From Phycisphaerae bacterium (GTDB lineage: Bacteria > Planctomycetota > Phycisphaerae > UBA1845 > Fen-1342), in the NCBI GenBank assembly GCA_028277645.1, contig JANQFV010000023.1, positions 1 to 64,000 on the forward strand: a stretch of DNA of 64,000 bases, read 5' to 3'. Below the pieces are notes generated by a model, which saw only the letters and a list, made by a program, of their open reading frames with translations, was not told the origin of the DNA and did not search any database. Of the stretch, positions 55,805 through 64,000 are shown piece by piece (position 1 is the first letter of the stretch; each line of letters begins with the position of its first letter). Both the position numbers and the translations under genes were made by a program.

Positions 55805-56895
55805 GCCAGCACCTCTGCGGTAACGCGCGCGTCCAACACCGCCAACACCGCATCGCACGTCGCGTCGAGCGTTTCGTCGTCCGTGTCGCTGCCAACGAAC
55901 AGGTTGATCACAGACTTTTCGAACGCGTACGCGCCCGGCAAATCGGCCAGCGATTGCTGCGTCGGGAAGAACCGGTGCAACGCCGAGAACCAGCTGCTGA
56001 TCGGCAGGCCACGGGCGCGCACGTCCGCGACGACGGCGTCTCGCACCGTCCGCGGGATGTGGCACGTGTAACGCCAATATGCGTCACCGGCATCGATTCG
56101 ATGCCTCACTGCCGGGTGTGTCAGGCGGGCCCGACAGTGTTCAGCACGCGCTCGTCGTCTAGCTAACGATTCACCAAAGCCACACGCGGCGCGAGCCACT
56201 GCATCATCCAGGTCATCCGGTGCCGTCGCAAGCAGCGCCGGTCGATAGCGTTCGTACAGCGTTTCATAGATCGCCGGGTCGCGCAGCTCGCGGTGCCGCC
56301 GAATGACGCGCAGGCATTCCTGAAACGCGCGGTCGCGCGCGGTATGCGCATCACCCCACGGCCGCCAAGCCGCGGCCAACCGCGCGCACTCGTCTATCAG
56401 AGCAGGATCGCTGCTCGCTAGAGCCCCGCCAGAGCCGATATCCAGCAGCTTTCCCCGATTGAAGCTGTGAACCGCGACGTCACCGAATGTACCCACCGGC
56501 TGGCCGCGCCACGTAGCCCCCAGCGCGTTGCAGCAGTCTTCGATCACGGCGACGCCGTGCGCTCGGGCCCACGCGACAAGAGTATCCATATCCAACGGTG
56601 TGCCGTAGTTGTGAATGGCGATCAGCGTTTTGCACGTCGGCCGCCACGCTGCCGCGAGGTACTCGACCGTACAGTTACCCTCGATCGGATCGACGTCGAC
56701 GTAGCGGATTGTACGCTGGGCATAGCGCACGGCGGCCGCCACCACCTCGCACGCATTCGCCGGAACCAGCACTTCCGAGCCCGCCGGCGCCAATGCGCGC
56801 ACCGCTGCCCAAAGTGCCGTCGTTCCGCGCCCCACCAGGTGTACGTGCGGCTGAGCCAACAAGCGCTCGATTGTCGCGGCGATACTCCCCGTCAC
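55801..56895 (-). CDS. DegT/DnrJ/EryC1-family aminotransferase
   Basis: A PLP-dependent aminotransferase of 364 residues, of the type that aminates nucleotide sugars. The PLP-lysine region is VHSFNRGKLLDIGSGGAL, and ALAPAGSEVLVPANACEV, IAIHNYGTPLDMD and VIEDCCNALGA are typical of the fold. It overlaps ATP-grasp upstream and WbqC downstream on the same strand, so all three are co-translated. It probably makes an amino-sugar or an amino-polyol for a surface glycan or lipid; the substrate is not determined. Confidence 0.9.
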   Translation of the reverse strand: MTGSIAATIERLLAQPHVHLVGRGTTALWAAVRALAPAGSEVLVPANACEVVAAAVRYAQRTIRYVDVDPIEGNCTVEYLAAAWRPTCKTLIAIHNYGTPLDMDTLVAWARAHGVAVIEDCCNALGATWRGQPVGTFGDVAVHSFNRGKLLDIGSGGALASSDPALIDECARLAAAWRPWGDAHTARDRAFQECLRVIRRHRELRDPAIYETLYERYRPALLATAPDDLDDAVARAACGFGESLARRRARAEHCRARLTHPAVRHRIDAGDAYWRYTCHIPRTVRDAVVADVRARGLPISSWFSALHRFFPTQQSLADLPGAYAFEKSVINLFVGSDTDDETLDATCDAVLAVLDARVTAEVLA

Positions 56896-57935
56896 ACCGG
56901 CACCTCGACGGGCGTCGGTGCGTCAGCCGGGACGGCGGCGTATTCTTCGTGCATGAAGCGCTGCGCGCTGCCGCCGCGGATCACTGGTTGCGTGACGCGC
57001 TCACCCAACACGTACTGCCGCACCGCCAGCTCGACCTCGTTGAAGCCGAAGTGCGCCCGCATTCCCGTTGTGCTCGAGAACCGGGGGTTGATCTCCAGCA
57101 CCTGCGGCCCGTTGGAGGTCATGCGAAACTGCACATTGTTGACGCCCTCGAGTTGCGTCTTGCGAATGACGCGCCGGCAGAACTCGTGCAGCGCCGGATC
57201 TTCCACAATCTCCGCCCGCCAGGTCAAACCGAACTTCAGCTTCCGCCGCATGACGATCGTGAGAACGCGATTATCCGGCGTGCGGAACGTGCCCGCTGTG
57301 AACTCGGCTTCGTCCGATCCGATCAACGGTTGTACGATCGGGTCATGCACCACCGGCGTCGCCCGGTCGAGTTCGCCCCGGTCCCTGATCTCAAATAACG
57401 ACCGCGAGCCGCCCCCTCGGCGCGGCTTCAGAATCACCGGGTACCCCACGACCGTCAGAAACGCCGCCAGTTCGTTCGGCCGGTCCGCGCGCACCGTGCA
57501 TGGCGCCGCGATGTCGTGCTCGCGATACCACTGGTACGCAAGCCACTTGTCGTGGAAGCGCTCCATTTCCGCCGCGGCGTTGATGACAATTCGGCAGCCG
57601 AGGTCATCCACAAACTCGTCGCGATAACTCGGCAGCAAGTCCAATTCCGCGTCCGGCGTTGGCAGAACCAGCCGCACGCGGTGTTCGGCCACGATACTCC
57701 GCAGCGCGTTGACGTACGCCGCGGGATCATGCCGCGCGTCAGCGACGTCGAACGCGCGATCGGCCCAGCGTAGCCCGAGCGCCCGCTCATCGGCGTCACA
57801 CGCCAGCACTTCCAGCGGTATTGCGCTCAGTCGACAAGCCTTGATGATCGCCAGCGCGAGCTCCGATCCCGCTCCGGTTACCAGCACCGGAACGCGGCCG
57901 CCATCGTCCGGATTGTCTGCGCGGAACCTCGACAC
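56892..57935 (-). CDS. ATP-grasp ligase-like protein
   Basis: A 347-residue ATP-grasp protein (carbamoyl-phosphate-synthase-like). The N-terminal Rossmann part reads VPVLVTGAGSELALAIIKAC; the ATP-grasp core includes HDKWLAYQWYREHDIAAP, GYPVILKPRRGGGSRSLF and QVLEINPRFSSTTGM (the N-x-N-x-R metal/phosphate motif). The GTG at 57935 has GGAGG 7 nt upstream. Its stop overlaps the DegT start by 4 nt. It probably joins an acid to an amine in the same pathway. Confidence 0.85.
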   Translation of the reverse strand: MSRFRADNPDDGGRVPVLVTGAGSELALAIIKACRLSAIPLEVLACDADERALGLRWADRAFDVADARHDPAAYVNALRSIVAEHRVRLVLPTPDAELDLLPSYRDEFVDDLGCRIVINAAAEMERFHDKWLAYQWYREHDIAAPCTVRADRPNELAAFLTVVGYPVILKPRRGGGSRSLFEIRDRGELDRATPVVHDPIVQPLIGSDEAEFTAGTFRTPDNRVLTIVMRRKLKFGLTWRAEIVEDPALHEFCRRVIRKTQLEGVNNVQFRMTSNGPQVLEINPRFSSTTGMRAHFGFNEVELAVRQYVLGERVTQPVIRGGSAQRFMHEEYAAVPADAPTPVEVPV

Positions 57936-58093
57936 TCGCGCGCCTCCATGCGTGCGCAGCTCACCCCCGATGGTTCTTCCCGGTTTATCGGCAGCACGAA
58001 TAGGCCCCGTTAAACGCCACGGCCGGCTGGCATTTCGGAGCCGAATCCGGCATGATCCGGCCGCGCGTCTGACATGCGCGATGCGGAGCACAC

Positions 58094-59065
58094 GTGCGTA
58101 GACTACGACGCTGGATCACCGCCCGGTTAACCGACGCTGCCGTCGGTGCGGCGAGGCTCGCCCCACGGGGCGTCATCGAGCCCACTTGCTCCGCGCTGGC
58201 CGGTTGGGGTGCCTGGCTACCGGTCCTCTCTCGGCAGGTTGCCAACAACATGCGTGCCGCGGGCGTCTACTCGTCGGAGGCCCATCGCGCGTATTTTGCG
58301 CAGCTCGGTCGGCACTTCAGCGGCGCGCTGCACGCCGTGCGGTGTGCAGACGAGATCGCTGACGAGGGCATCCGTCCGACCTTCCGCGCGCTGGTCGAGC
58401 AACGCGTTGTGCTGGATGACTCGATCGAGTTGTTGAGATCCTGCATCCGGCGGTATGACGGCGCGATCCTGGTCGGCTCGCACGTGTGCGACTACCTCGT
58501 CTTCCTCGCACGCCTGAATCTGGTGGCGCCGTTGACGATCTACCTCCGCCATTCCAAGGACGCGCGCAAGGCGGCGTTGAAGAGCCGCTGGTATCGCGCC
58601 AGCGGCGTGCAGTGGATTGCCGAACCCCTCGGCACCAGCCGCGCCCTGGGCAGATTGGGCACGATGGCGGCGGCGCTAAAGGACGCCCGCGTGCTGTTCA
58701 TCACGCCGGACCTGGCCCGCAAACGCGACGACGGCGTGCCCGTTGAGTTCTTCGGGCGCGAGGTCTATCTGCCCGCCGGCCCGGCCTGGCTTGCCGAGCG
58801 TACCGGCGCGCCGCTGTTCATGCTCCGCGCCGAGCTACAAGGCGATCGCCAGCGTATCTCGATCGAAGGACCGTATGAACGAGGCGGCAACGCCAAACGT
58901 CGCGCCGCGGTTCAAGCGCGCATGCAGTGGTACGCAACACAACTCGAACAACAACTGCGCAGTCACCCGCACACCTGGTACCTCTGGGGCGACAAACGCT
59001 GGACACGCGTGTTCCGCAATGACCCGGCGTACACGGCGCGAGTTAACCACACAACGGAGCAATAG
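58094..59065 (+). CDS. LpxL/HtrB-family lipid acyltransferase
   Basis: A 323-residue acyltransferase of the lauroyl/myristoyl-ACP family, used to acylate lipid A or related lipids. Recognisable parts are YLRHSKDARKAALKSRWYRA and SGVQWIAEPLGTSRA, and in the second half FITPDLARKRDDGVPVEFFG, YLPAGPAWLAERTGAP and YLWGDKRW. It starts at GTG (58094) in the 158-bp gap facing the ATP-grasp gene, so one shared promoter region may serve both directions. The next gene is a CPBP protease 7 nt later, likely the same operon. Confidence 0.85.
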   Translation: MRRLRRWITARLTDAAVGAARLAPRGVIEPTCSALAGWGAWLPVLSRQVANNMRAAGVYSSEAHRAYFAQLGRHFSGALHAVRCADEIADEGIRPTFRALVEQRVVLDDSIELLRSCIRRYDGAILVGSHVCDYLVFLARLNLVAPLTIYLRHSKDARKAALKSRWYRASGVQWIAEPLGTSRALGRLGTMAAALKDARVLFITPDLARKRDDGVPVEFFGREVYLPAGPAWLAERTGAPLFMLRAELQGDRQRISIEGPYERGGNAKRRAAVQARMQWYATQLEQQLRSHPHTWYLWGDKRWTRVFRNDPAYTARVNHTTEQ

Positions 59066-59072
59066 CCACTCG

Positions 59073-59873
59073 ATGCGCGCACTACTGCTCATGCTGCTGG
59101 CTCCCGTCGCGATGCTCGCCATCCAGACGGTCCTGCTACGCCGCCACGGCCTGCCGTTCACCTGGCGAATCAGCGGCCGCGACCTGCCGAGGGACGTCAA
59201 ACGCGTCAATCGCATCATGACGTACGTCGCGTTCGGCGGTCTGATTGCCGTGTACCCCCTGCTGCGCGGCGAACTGCCGTGGAGTTACTACGCTCCGTTC
59301 CTACCGGCCAACGCGCACACGTTGCACGCACTGCACGGCGCAGCGCTTTCCGTCGCCTACCTCGCGTTCGTCTACGCCATCTGGACGGCAACGCGCCAGG
59401 TGGAATTAGAATGCCGCGATTCGACGCCAACGATCGCCCGCAAACTCGGCGCGGCGCCGCTGACCGCCTTACTCGCCGCGTTCGTGGAAGAGCTGTTGTT
59501 TCGCGCCGTCTTGTTGGCGGACCTGCTGGAGACATTCGGCCCCGTCACGGCGATCGTGTTGGGCGCCGTCATTTTCGCCGCCGCGCACTACATCCGCAGC
59601 GTCAAACGCTACTGGACGTTCCCGGGCCACGTCGTGCTGGGTCTGCTGTTCTGCGTCGCGTTCTACCAGACGGGCACGCTCTGGCTACCGGTCGGTCTGC
59701 ACGCGGGGGGGATTCTCGTGCTGATGGCCGTACGACCCTTCGTGCGCTACACCGGGCCGCCGTGGCTGGTCGGCGCCAGCATATTCCCCTACGCGGGCGT
59801 GATGGGCATCACCGCCCTGCTGCTGTTGATCGCGAACGTCTGGTGGTGGTACGGAGCGGCACTCTGCCGGTAG
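59073..59873 (+). CDS. CPBP-family intramembrane metalloprotease
   Basis: A 266-residue membrane protein with about seven hydrophobic segments. The catalytic EExxxR motif is FVEELLFRAVLL, followed by AAAHYIRSVKR and the histidine of LHAGGILVL. It starts at the ATG at 59073, 7 nt after the acyltransferase. This family trims or processes membrane-associated substrates. The gene is one of two CPBP genes in the window. Confidence 0.88.
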   Translation: MRALLLMLLAPVAMLAIQTVLLRRHGLPFTWRISGRDLPRDVKRVNRIMTYVAFGGLIAVYPLLRGELPWSYYAPFLPANAHTLHALHGAALSVAYLAFVYAIWTATRQVELECRDSTPTIARKLGAAPLTALLAAFVEELLFRAVLLADLLETFGPVTAIVLGAVIFAAAHYIRSVKRYWTFPGHVVLGLLFCVAFYQTGTLWLPVGLHAGGILVLMAVRPFVRYTGPPWLVGASIFPYAGVMGITALLLLIANVWWWYGAALCR

Positions 59874-59996
59874 CCGACAAACCGCCACCGGCCGAAAGGT
59901 GCGAACGGCGGGAACAAATCCGCCCATTCGCGCGTTACCCTCACCGGAACACAGCGTGTTCGGCAGCTTATGTTCTTCACACAGCGAGGAAACACA

Positions 59997-61028
59997 ATGA
60001 AATGTTTTCGGCTGATCTGCCCCACGTGCTTGTTATGCGCCGCGCTGGTAGTTGGGATTGCCAGTTGGAATCTCACCATCGCCCAGGAATCTACGCAGGC
60101 ACCGACTTCCGCCCCGTCCAAGGCGGCATTCCACCGCATACATCGCCCCAACGCCGTAGACGTCGAGAAGGAGTACGACCTCAGCAATCTGAGCATCCCG
60201 CGCGACGAGATCCACGAGCTGCTACCGCGCGACGCCATTCCCGCTCTGACCGATCCGAAGCTGGAATCTGTAGCTGACGCCGACTGGCTCAAGCCGACTG
60301 ACCGCGTGGTCGCGATCGCCATCGAGAATGATGCTGTCGCCGTCCCACTACACATTCTCGACTGGCACGAGATCGCGAACCTGACCGTCGGCGGGCAGGC
60401 CGTCGCCGCGACGTACTGCCCCCTGTGCGATTCCGCGACCGTCATCTCGCGCACAGTCACGTACAAGGACGACGCGGGGGAAGAACAGACGGAGACGCTC
60501 GAATTCGGCGTGAGCGGCGCGCTCTACAACTCCAACGTCCTCATGTACGACCGCAAGTACAAGGCGCTCTGGAGCCAGCTTGCCCAGCAGGCTGTCTCCG
60601 GCCCGCTGGCGGGTACACCGCTCAAGCACCTCCCGGTGCGTCTCACCACCTTCGCGAAATTCGCCGAGAAGCACTCGAAAGGAAAGGTCGTCAGCCGCGA
60701 CACCGGCCACCAACGCGGCTACGGCAGCTTCCCCTATCGCGGCTTCGGCGACACCGATCGCCTGCTGGTGCCGGTGAAACGGATGGGCGATGCCCTGCCC
60801 CGCAAGACGCTCGGCGTCGGCGTGCAGGCCGCCAGCAAGTCGTGGTTCATTCCCGTCGACGTGATCGGTGCGCGGTACGAACTGAAGACCCCCGCCGGGC
60901 CGGTCGTAATTACGTCTAGCGAGGCCGGCATTGCGATCGAGTCACAACCATCCGGCGTACGCACGGCGCAGACATATTTTTACTCGTGGTCGGCGTTTCA
61001 CCCCAAGACGCAGGTCGAGCGTGAATGA
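59997..61028 (+). CDS. DUF3179-domain exported protein
   Basis: A 343-residue exported protein with a signal peptide (LCAALVVGIASWNLTIAQ). The DUF3179 part contains AATYCPLCDSATVIS, SGALYNSNVLMYDRKYKALW and VSRDTGHQRGYGSFPY. The CPLC cysteines are conserved in the family, of unknown role. The ATG at 59997 has GAGGA 8 nt upstream; an in-frame ATG at 59970 lacks one. It converges on the PQQ-propeller gene. Confidence 0.88.
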   Translation: MKCFRLICPTCLLCAALVVGIASWNLTIAQESTQAPTSAPSKAAFHRIHRPNAVDVEKEYDLSNLSIPRDEIHELLPRDAIPALTDPKLESVADADWLKPTDRVVAIAIENDAVAVPLHILDWHEIANLTVGGQAVAATYCPLCDSATVISRTVTYKDDAGEEQTETLEFGVSGALYNSNVLMYDRKYKALWSQLAQQAVSGPLAGTPLKHLPVRLTTFAKFAEKHSKGKVVSRDTGHQRGYGSFPYRGFGDTDRLLVPVKRMGDALPRKTLGVGVQAASKSWFIPVDVIGARYELKTPAGPVVITSSEAGIAIESQPSGVRTAQTYFYSWSAFHPKTQVERE

Positions 61029-61038
61029 CCTCGCATCA

Positions 61039-62316
61039 TCAAGGTGCGGCGATGCAGTACAGATGCTCGCTGCCACGCAAATAGAGCTCACCGTCCACAA
61101 TCACCGGTGACGCCGCGCAGCCCTCATCCAGCGTGTTCGTTGCCAGCACGCGCAGCTCCGAACCGTGGGCGATCACCGCCGTCACACCGTCGCGATCAAC
61201 GACGTACACGCGATCATCCGCAGCGACGATCGACGCGTACACGCCGCCCAGCCCCTCGAGCCGCTCGCGGGCGTAGTAGGGCTTCCCCGTCTTCGCGTCC
61301 ACACACGACAGCACCGCCCGATTCGTCTGGAGAAAGTAGATCTTGCCGTCGTAGAGGCACGCCGACGGCACATAAGGCGCGCCTTTGCCGTCGTAGCTCC
61401 AGACTACAGCGTTAGATTCCGTGATCTCACCCCGCGCCTTCGTGTAGTCGATCGCCAGCAGCGCGTTTCCACGAAAACCGCTCGCACAGTACACACACCG
61501 CTCATCGGCCAGCGGCGTCGGGACCACGTTAAGCGTCATCCCGTCGCACTCCCACAGCAGTTCACCCGTCTTCAGCGCATAGCTACGGATGCGGTTCGCC
61601 GCACTGGCCACCACCTGCGGCACACCTTTCACCGTGACAACGCGCGGCGTTGACCACGCCGTCGGTTCGTCGCGCTCCTTTCGCCAGAGCTCTTCACCGG
61701 TGCGTTTATCGAGCGCGACGATGAACGAAGGGCCCTCGTGATCCCAGGCGATCACGATCACGTCGCCCCACAGCGCGGGTGAGCTGCCCTCGCCGAATTC
61801 CCGTCGCGTCTGCATCTGTCCGAAGTCGCGCTTCCACACGACCTTGCCTTTCATGTCCACGCAAAAGAGCCCGCGCGAGCCGAAGTAGGCGTAGATGTGC
61901 TCGCCATCGGTCACCGGCGAGTTTGACGCCTGACTCGCATCGCGGTGCAGCTTTTCGTGCGGCTCGGACTCGCACAGCGTCTTGCGCCAGGTGATCGCAC
62001 CGTCTTTACGTTTCAGCGCGATGAGGTCAAACCGATACGGCCCATCGCCGCTCTCCGGTGCGACCGCGGTCTGCACGTAGACATGGTCGCCCCACACGAT
62101 GGGCGTCGCGTGACCATAACCGGGAATCCGCACCTTCCAGCGAATGTTCTCCGTCTCGCTCCACTCCGTCGGCGGATCGCCGTGCGGCGCTACCCCGTTA
62201 CCGGTCGGCCCGCGCCACGTCGGCCAGAAGCGCTCTGCGGCGGCCTCGTTCTGTGCAACCGCTGGCAACGCCAGAAACAACGCCGCGCATAACAACACGG
62301 TTACTTTGCCCATCAC
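61039..62316 (-). CDS. PQQ-type beta-propeller repeat protein, exported
   Basis: A 425-residue exported protein with a signal peptide (VTVLLCAALFLALPAVAQ). The domain begins FWPTWRGPTGNG and holds repeated propeller strands such as TPIVWGDHVYVQTAV, LIALKRKDGAITWRKTL and IVALDKRTGEELWRKER, the quinoprotein-type W-motif pattern. Such proteins are scaffolds or sugar-dehydrogenase-like enzymes; no dehydrogenase catalytic residues were identified. It is similar to many planctomycete quinoprotein-like genes. The next gene on the same strand is an aminopeptidase. Confidence 0.88.
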   Translation of the reverse strand: MMGKVTVLLCAALFLALPAVAQNEAAAERFWPTWRGPTGNGVAPHGDPPTEWSETENIRWKVRIPGYGHATPIVWGDHVYVQTAVAPESGDGPYRFDLIALKRKDGAITWRKTLCESEPHEKLHRDASQASNSPVTDGEHIYAYFGSRGLFCVDMKGKVVWKRDFGQMQTRREFGEGSSPALWGDVIVIAWDHEGPSFIVALDKRTGEELWRKERDEPTAWSTPRVVTVKGVPQVVASAANRIRSYALKTGELLWECDGMTLNVVPTPLADERCVYCASGFRGNALLAIDYTKARGEITESNAVVWSYDGKGAPYVPSACLYDGKIYFLQTNRAVLSCVDAKTGKPYYARERLEGLGGVYASIVAADDRVYVVDRDGVTAVIAHGSELRVLATNTLDEGCAASPVIVDGELYLRGSEHLYCIAAP

Positions 62317-62348
62317 CAGCCTCTCCCGCAGAATGTGTCAGAAGCCGT

Positions 62349-63473
62349 TTACACCCGCTTCAGTTCGTCCGGATTCAGCGGCTTCAGGTCATCCGGCACG
62401 AACAACCCATCCTTGCGGATCAGCTCGCCGTCGAAGTAGATCTCGCCGCCGCCGTACTCCGGCGTCTGGATCATCACCATGTCCCAGTGGACCTCGCTCT
62501 CGTTGCCGTTGGGCGCCTCGTCGTAGCTGCCGCCGGGGGTGAAGTGGATGCTGCCGGCAATCTTCTCGTCAAAGAGAATGTCCTTCATCGCCTTGGTGAT
62601 GTACGGATTCACGCCGATTGCAAACTCGCCGACGTACCGGGCGCCCTCGTCCGTATCGAACACCTCGTTGAGCTTCTCCGTGGCCGAGCTGGTCGCTTTG
62701 ACGATCTTTCCTTCGGAGAACTCCAGCCGCACGTCCTCGTGCGTGACGCCGCGATATAACGTCGGCGTGTTGTACTGGATCACGCCATTGACGCTGTCGC
62801 GCACCGGTGCGGTGAACACTTCGCCGTCGGGGATATTGAGCTTGCCGGCACACGGGATGGCCGGGATGTCTTTGATCGAGAATCTCAGGTCAGTCTCGCC
62901 CGGTCCCTTGAGGTGTACCTGGTCAGTCGCCTCCATGCGCTTCTTCAGCGCCTGCATGCCCTCGCCCATCTTGGCGTAGTTCATCGTGCAGACGTCGAAG
63001 TAGAAGCTCTCGAACGCCTCGGTCGACATGTCCGCGAGTTGGGCCATGCTCGGGCTGGGCCAGCGCATCACGACCCACTTGGTCTTCTTGACGCGCGTCT
63101 CGATGTGAACGTGCTTCCACACCGTCGACTCGTAGATCTTCATCCGCTCCTGCGGCACGTCGGACAGCTCGGCGACGTTGTGATTGCCCCGCGCGCCGAT
63201 GTAGCACTGCACGCTTTCCATCTGCAGCTTCTCGACCTGCGTGATCAGCTCAAACTGCTCCTGCGTGGCGGCCTGGCGCAGCGCGCGGTCGACCTGATTG
63301 CTCTTCAGCAGCACCAGCGGGTGTCCGCCGGCCTCGGCCGTGAGGCGTACCACTTCGGTCGTGAACTCGTGCGGGACGTCGATTGCTTCGAGCAGCAGCT
63401 TCTCGCCCTTCTGCACGTTGCACGAGTAGTTCACGAGCACATCAGCTAGCCTGGTAATCCGCGGATCGATCAT
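62349..63473 (-). CDS. M29-family aminopeptidase
   Basis: A 374-residue metal-dependent aminopeptidase of the thermophilic (M29) family. Characteristic features are ITRLADVLVNYSCNVQKGEKLLLEA, LRFSIKDIPAIPCAGKLNIPDG and the C-terminal metal region EFAIGVNPYITKAMKDILFDEKIAGSIHFTPG (quoted in parts: EFAIGVNPYITKAM, GSIHFTPG) and NESEVHWDMVMIQT. It removes N-terminal residues from peptides and is cytoplasmic. The ATG at 63473 has AAGGAGG upstream. Confidence 0.92.
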   Translation of the reverse strand: MIDPRITRLADVLVNYSCNVQKGEKLLLEAIDVPHEFTTEVVRLTAEAGGHPLVLLKSNQVDRALRQAATQEQFELITQVEKLQMESVQCYIGARGNHNVAELSDVPQERMKIYESTVWKHVHIETRVKKTKWVVMRWPSPSMAQLADMSTEAFESFYFDVCTMNYAKMGEGMQALKKRMEATDQVHLKGPGETDLRFSIKDIPAIPCAGKLNIPDGEVFTAPVRDSVNGVIQYNTPTLYRGVTHEDVRLEFSEGKIVKATSSATEKLNEVFDTDEGARYVGEFAIGVNPYITKAMKDILFDEKIAGSIHFTPGGSYDEAPNGNESEVHWDMVMIQTPEYGGGEIYFDGELIRKDGLFVPDDLKPLNPDELKRV

Positions 63474-63741
63474 CTTGCCTCCTTTGTCCGACGGTGGGCC
63501 GGGGTAGATTCGTGTATCGCCGCATTATGCCGCTCGAACCGCGGACCGGCCACCCCGCCCGCAGATACGCGTCCTGATCCCCGACTTGTCAGAAATCGTC
63601 TGCCCACAGCCATGCGTTCGGGAACCAACCAGGCCCGCCAGGGTACTAACCATAGAGATGCACGGCGGTAATGGACGTCGCGCGCGAGCCACCCCGCCCG
63701 TCGCGGCGCGAACCTCGTCCTGACATTCGGGAGAACCAGCC

Positions 63742-64000
63742 ATGTCCACTCACACCCGCCTCTTACTGATCGCTTTCTGCCTCGGCGCTGTCGCCATCGG
63801 GCTATCCAGCCGTGCCGTCGGCACGCCCCAGAACGCAGTGGTCACCCGCGCCGCTGCGGCGGACGGCAACGCCTTCCGCCTCACCGGCCCTCATCAGCAC
63901 GAAAACCTCACGATCTACCTCGTCCACGGCGTGGACCGGTCGGAGGGCGTGACATATCTCACGCTCGCGGAAGGCCTGCAACAGAAACTGGTCGTGGTCC
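63742..64000 (+). CDS. Exported ARPP-1-like protein (5' part, runs off window)
   Basis: The first 86 residues only. A signal peptide (LLLIAFCLGAVAIGLSSRAVG) is followed by FRLTGPHQHENLTIYLVHG and GVTYLTLAEGLQQKLVVV, which resembles the ARPP-1 domain (a strand-rich domain of unknown function in planctomycete and other exported proteins). The GGGAGA ribosome site precedes the ATG at 63742. The rest is outside the window. The 268-bp gap before it holds no recognised gene. Confidence 0.6.
   Translation, partial: MSTHTRLLLIAFCLGAVAIGLSSRAVGTPQNAVVTRAAAADGNAFRLTGPHQHENLTIYLVHGVDRSEGVTYLTLAEGLQQKLVVV

Overview
The window is GC-rich, gene-dense bacterial chromosome from what looks like a member of the Planctomycetota, probably a Phycisphaerae-like lineage. 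Supporting signs are two secreted proteins with paired C-terminal GDINxFV calcium-binding repeats, a DUF1571 lipoprotein, a CX4CH haem-motif protein, a PEP-CTERM protein, a TIGR03546/TIGR03545-type protein and many large envelope proteins of unknown function. This is inference from gene content; no rRNA or other phylogenetic marker was compared. I saw no rRNA, tRNA, CRISPR array, insertion sequence or prophage. Most genes are ordinary chromosomal housekeeping and envelope genes.

Layout. 1-5.6 kb: an edge-truncated aspartate/glutamate racemase, a secreted BNR-repeat protein, a lipoprotein and a cobalamin-type radical SAM protein. 5.9-9.1 kb: a minus-strand operon purA-uppS-cdsA. 9.2-14.6 kb: unknown proteins, a CPBP protease, a J-like membrane protein, a CX4CH protein and thyX. 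14.7-19.5 kb: a plus-strand run of secreted protein, DUF1571 lipoprotein, ribD and a degenerate HD-GYP protein. 19.5-25 kb: proS, yidC, an inositol-monophosphatase-family gene and yjbQ. 25-32 kb: membrane and exported proteins, a second cobalamin-type radical SAM protein, a PEP-CTERM protein, a stand-alone LigD-phosphoesterase-like protein, an M32 carboxypeptidase and a small HTH protein. 32-36 kb: a sulfotransferase-like protein, a TIGR03546-TIGR03545 fusion and a Mn-type superoxide dismutase with a good promoter. 36-39.6 kb: three tandem paralogous four-helix membrane proteins, each behind its own near-identical promoter. 39.7-41.6 kb: a second secreted protein with GDINxFV repeats. 42.2-46.3 kb: trpS, scpA, a RidA-like gene, a ROK kinase and dapF. 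46.3-54.9 kb: a FecR-like protein, a CDP-alcohol phosphatidyltransferase, two large polytopic membrane proteins, mntR, a J-domain protein, a MoxR ATPase and a MazG-like gene. 55-59.9 kb: a cassette of ATP-grasp, DegT aminotransferase and WbqC genes, divergent from an LpxL-like acyltransferase and a CPBP protease. 60-64 kb: a DUF3179 protein, a PQQ-type beta-propeller, an M29 aminopeptidase and an edge-truncated ARPP-1-like protein.

Most worth follow-up: the triplicated membrane-protein family at 36.0-39.6 kb, whose duplicated unit includes a promoter (TTGCYC-N17-TACGCT) and in two copies a palindrome near the predicted transcript start; the envelope cassette at 55-59.9 kb; and dispersed repeats that encode the C-terminal tails of three unrelated proteins (UppS, a radical SAM protein and WbqC).
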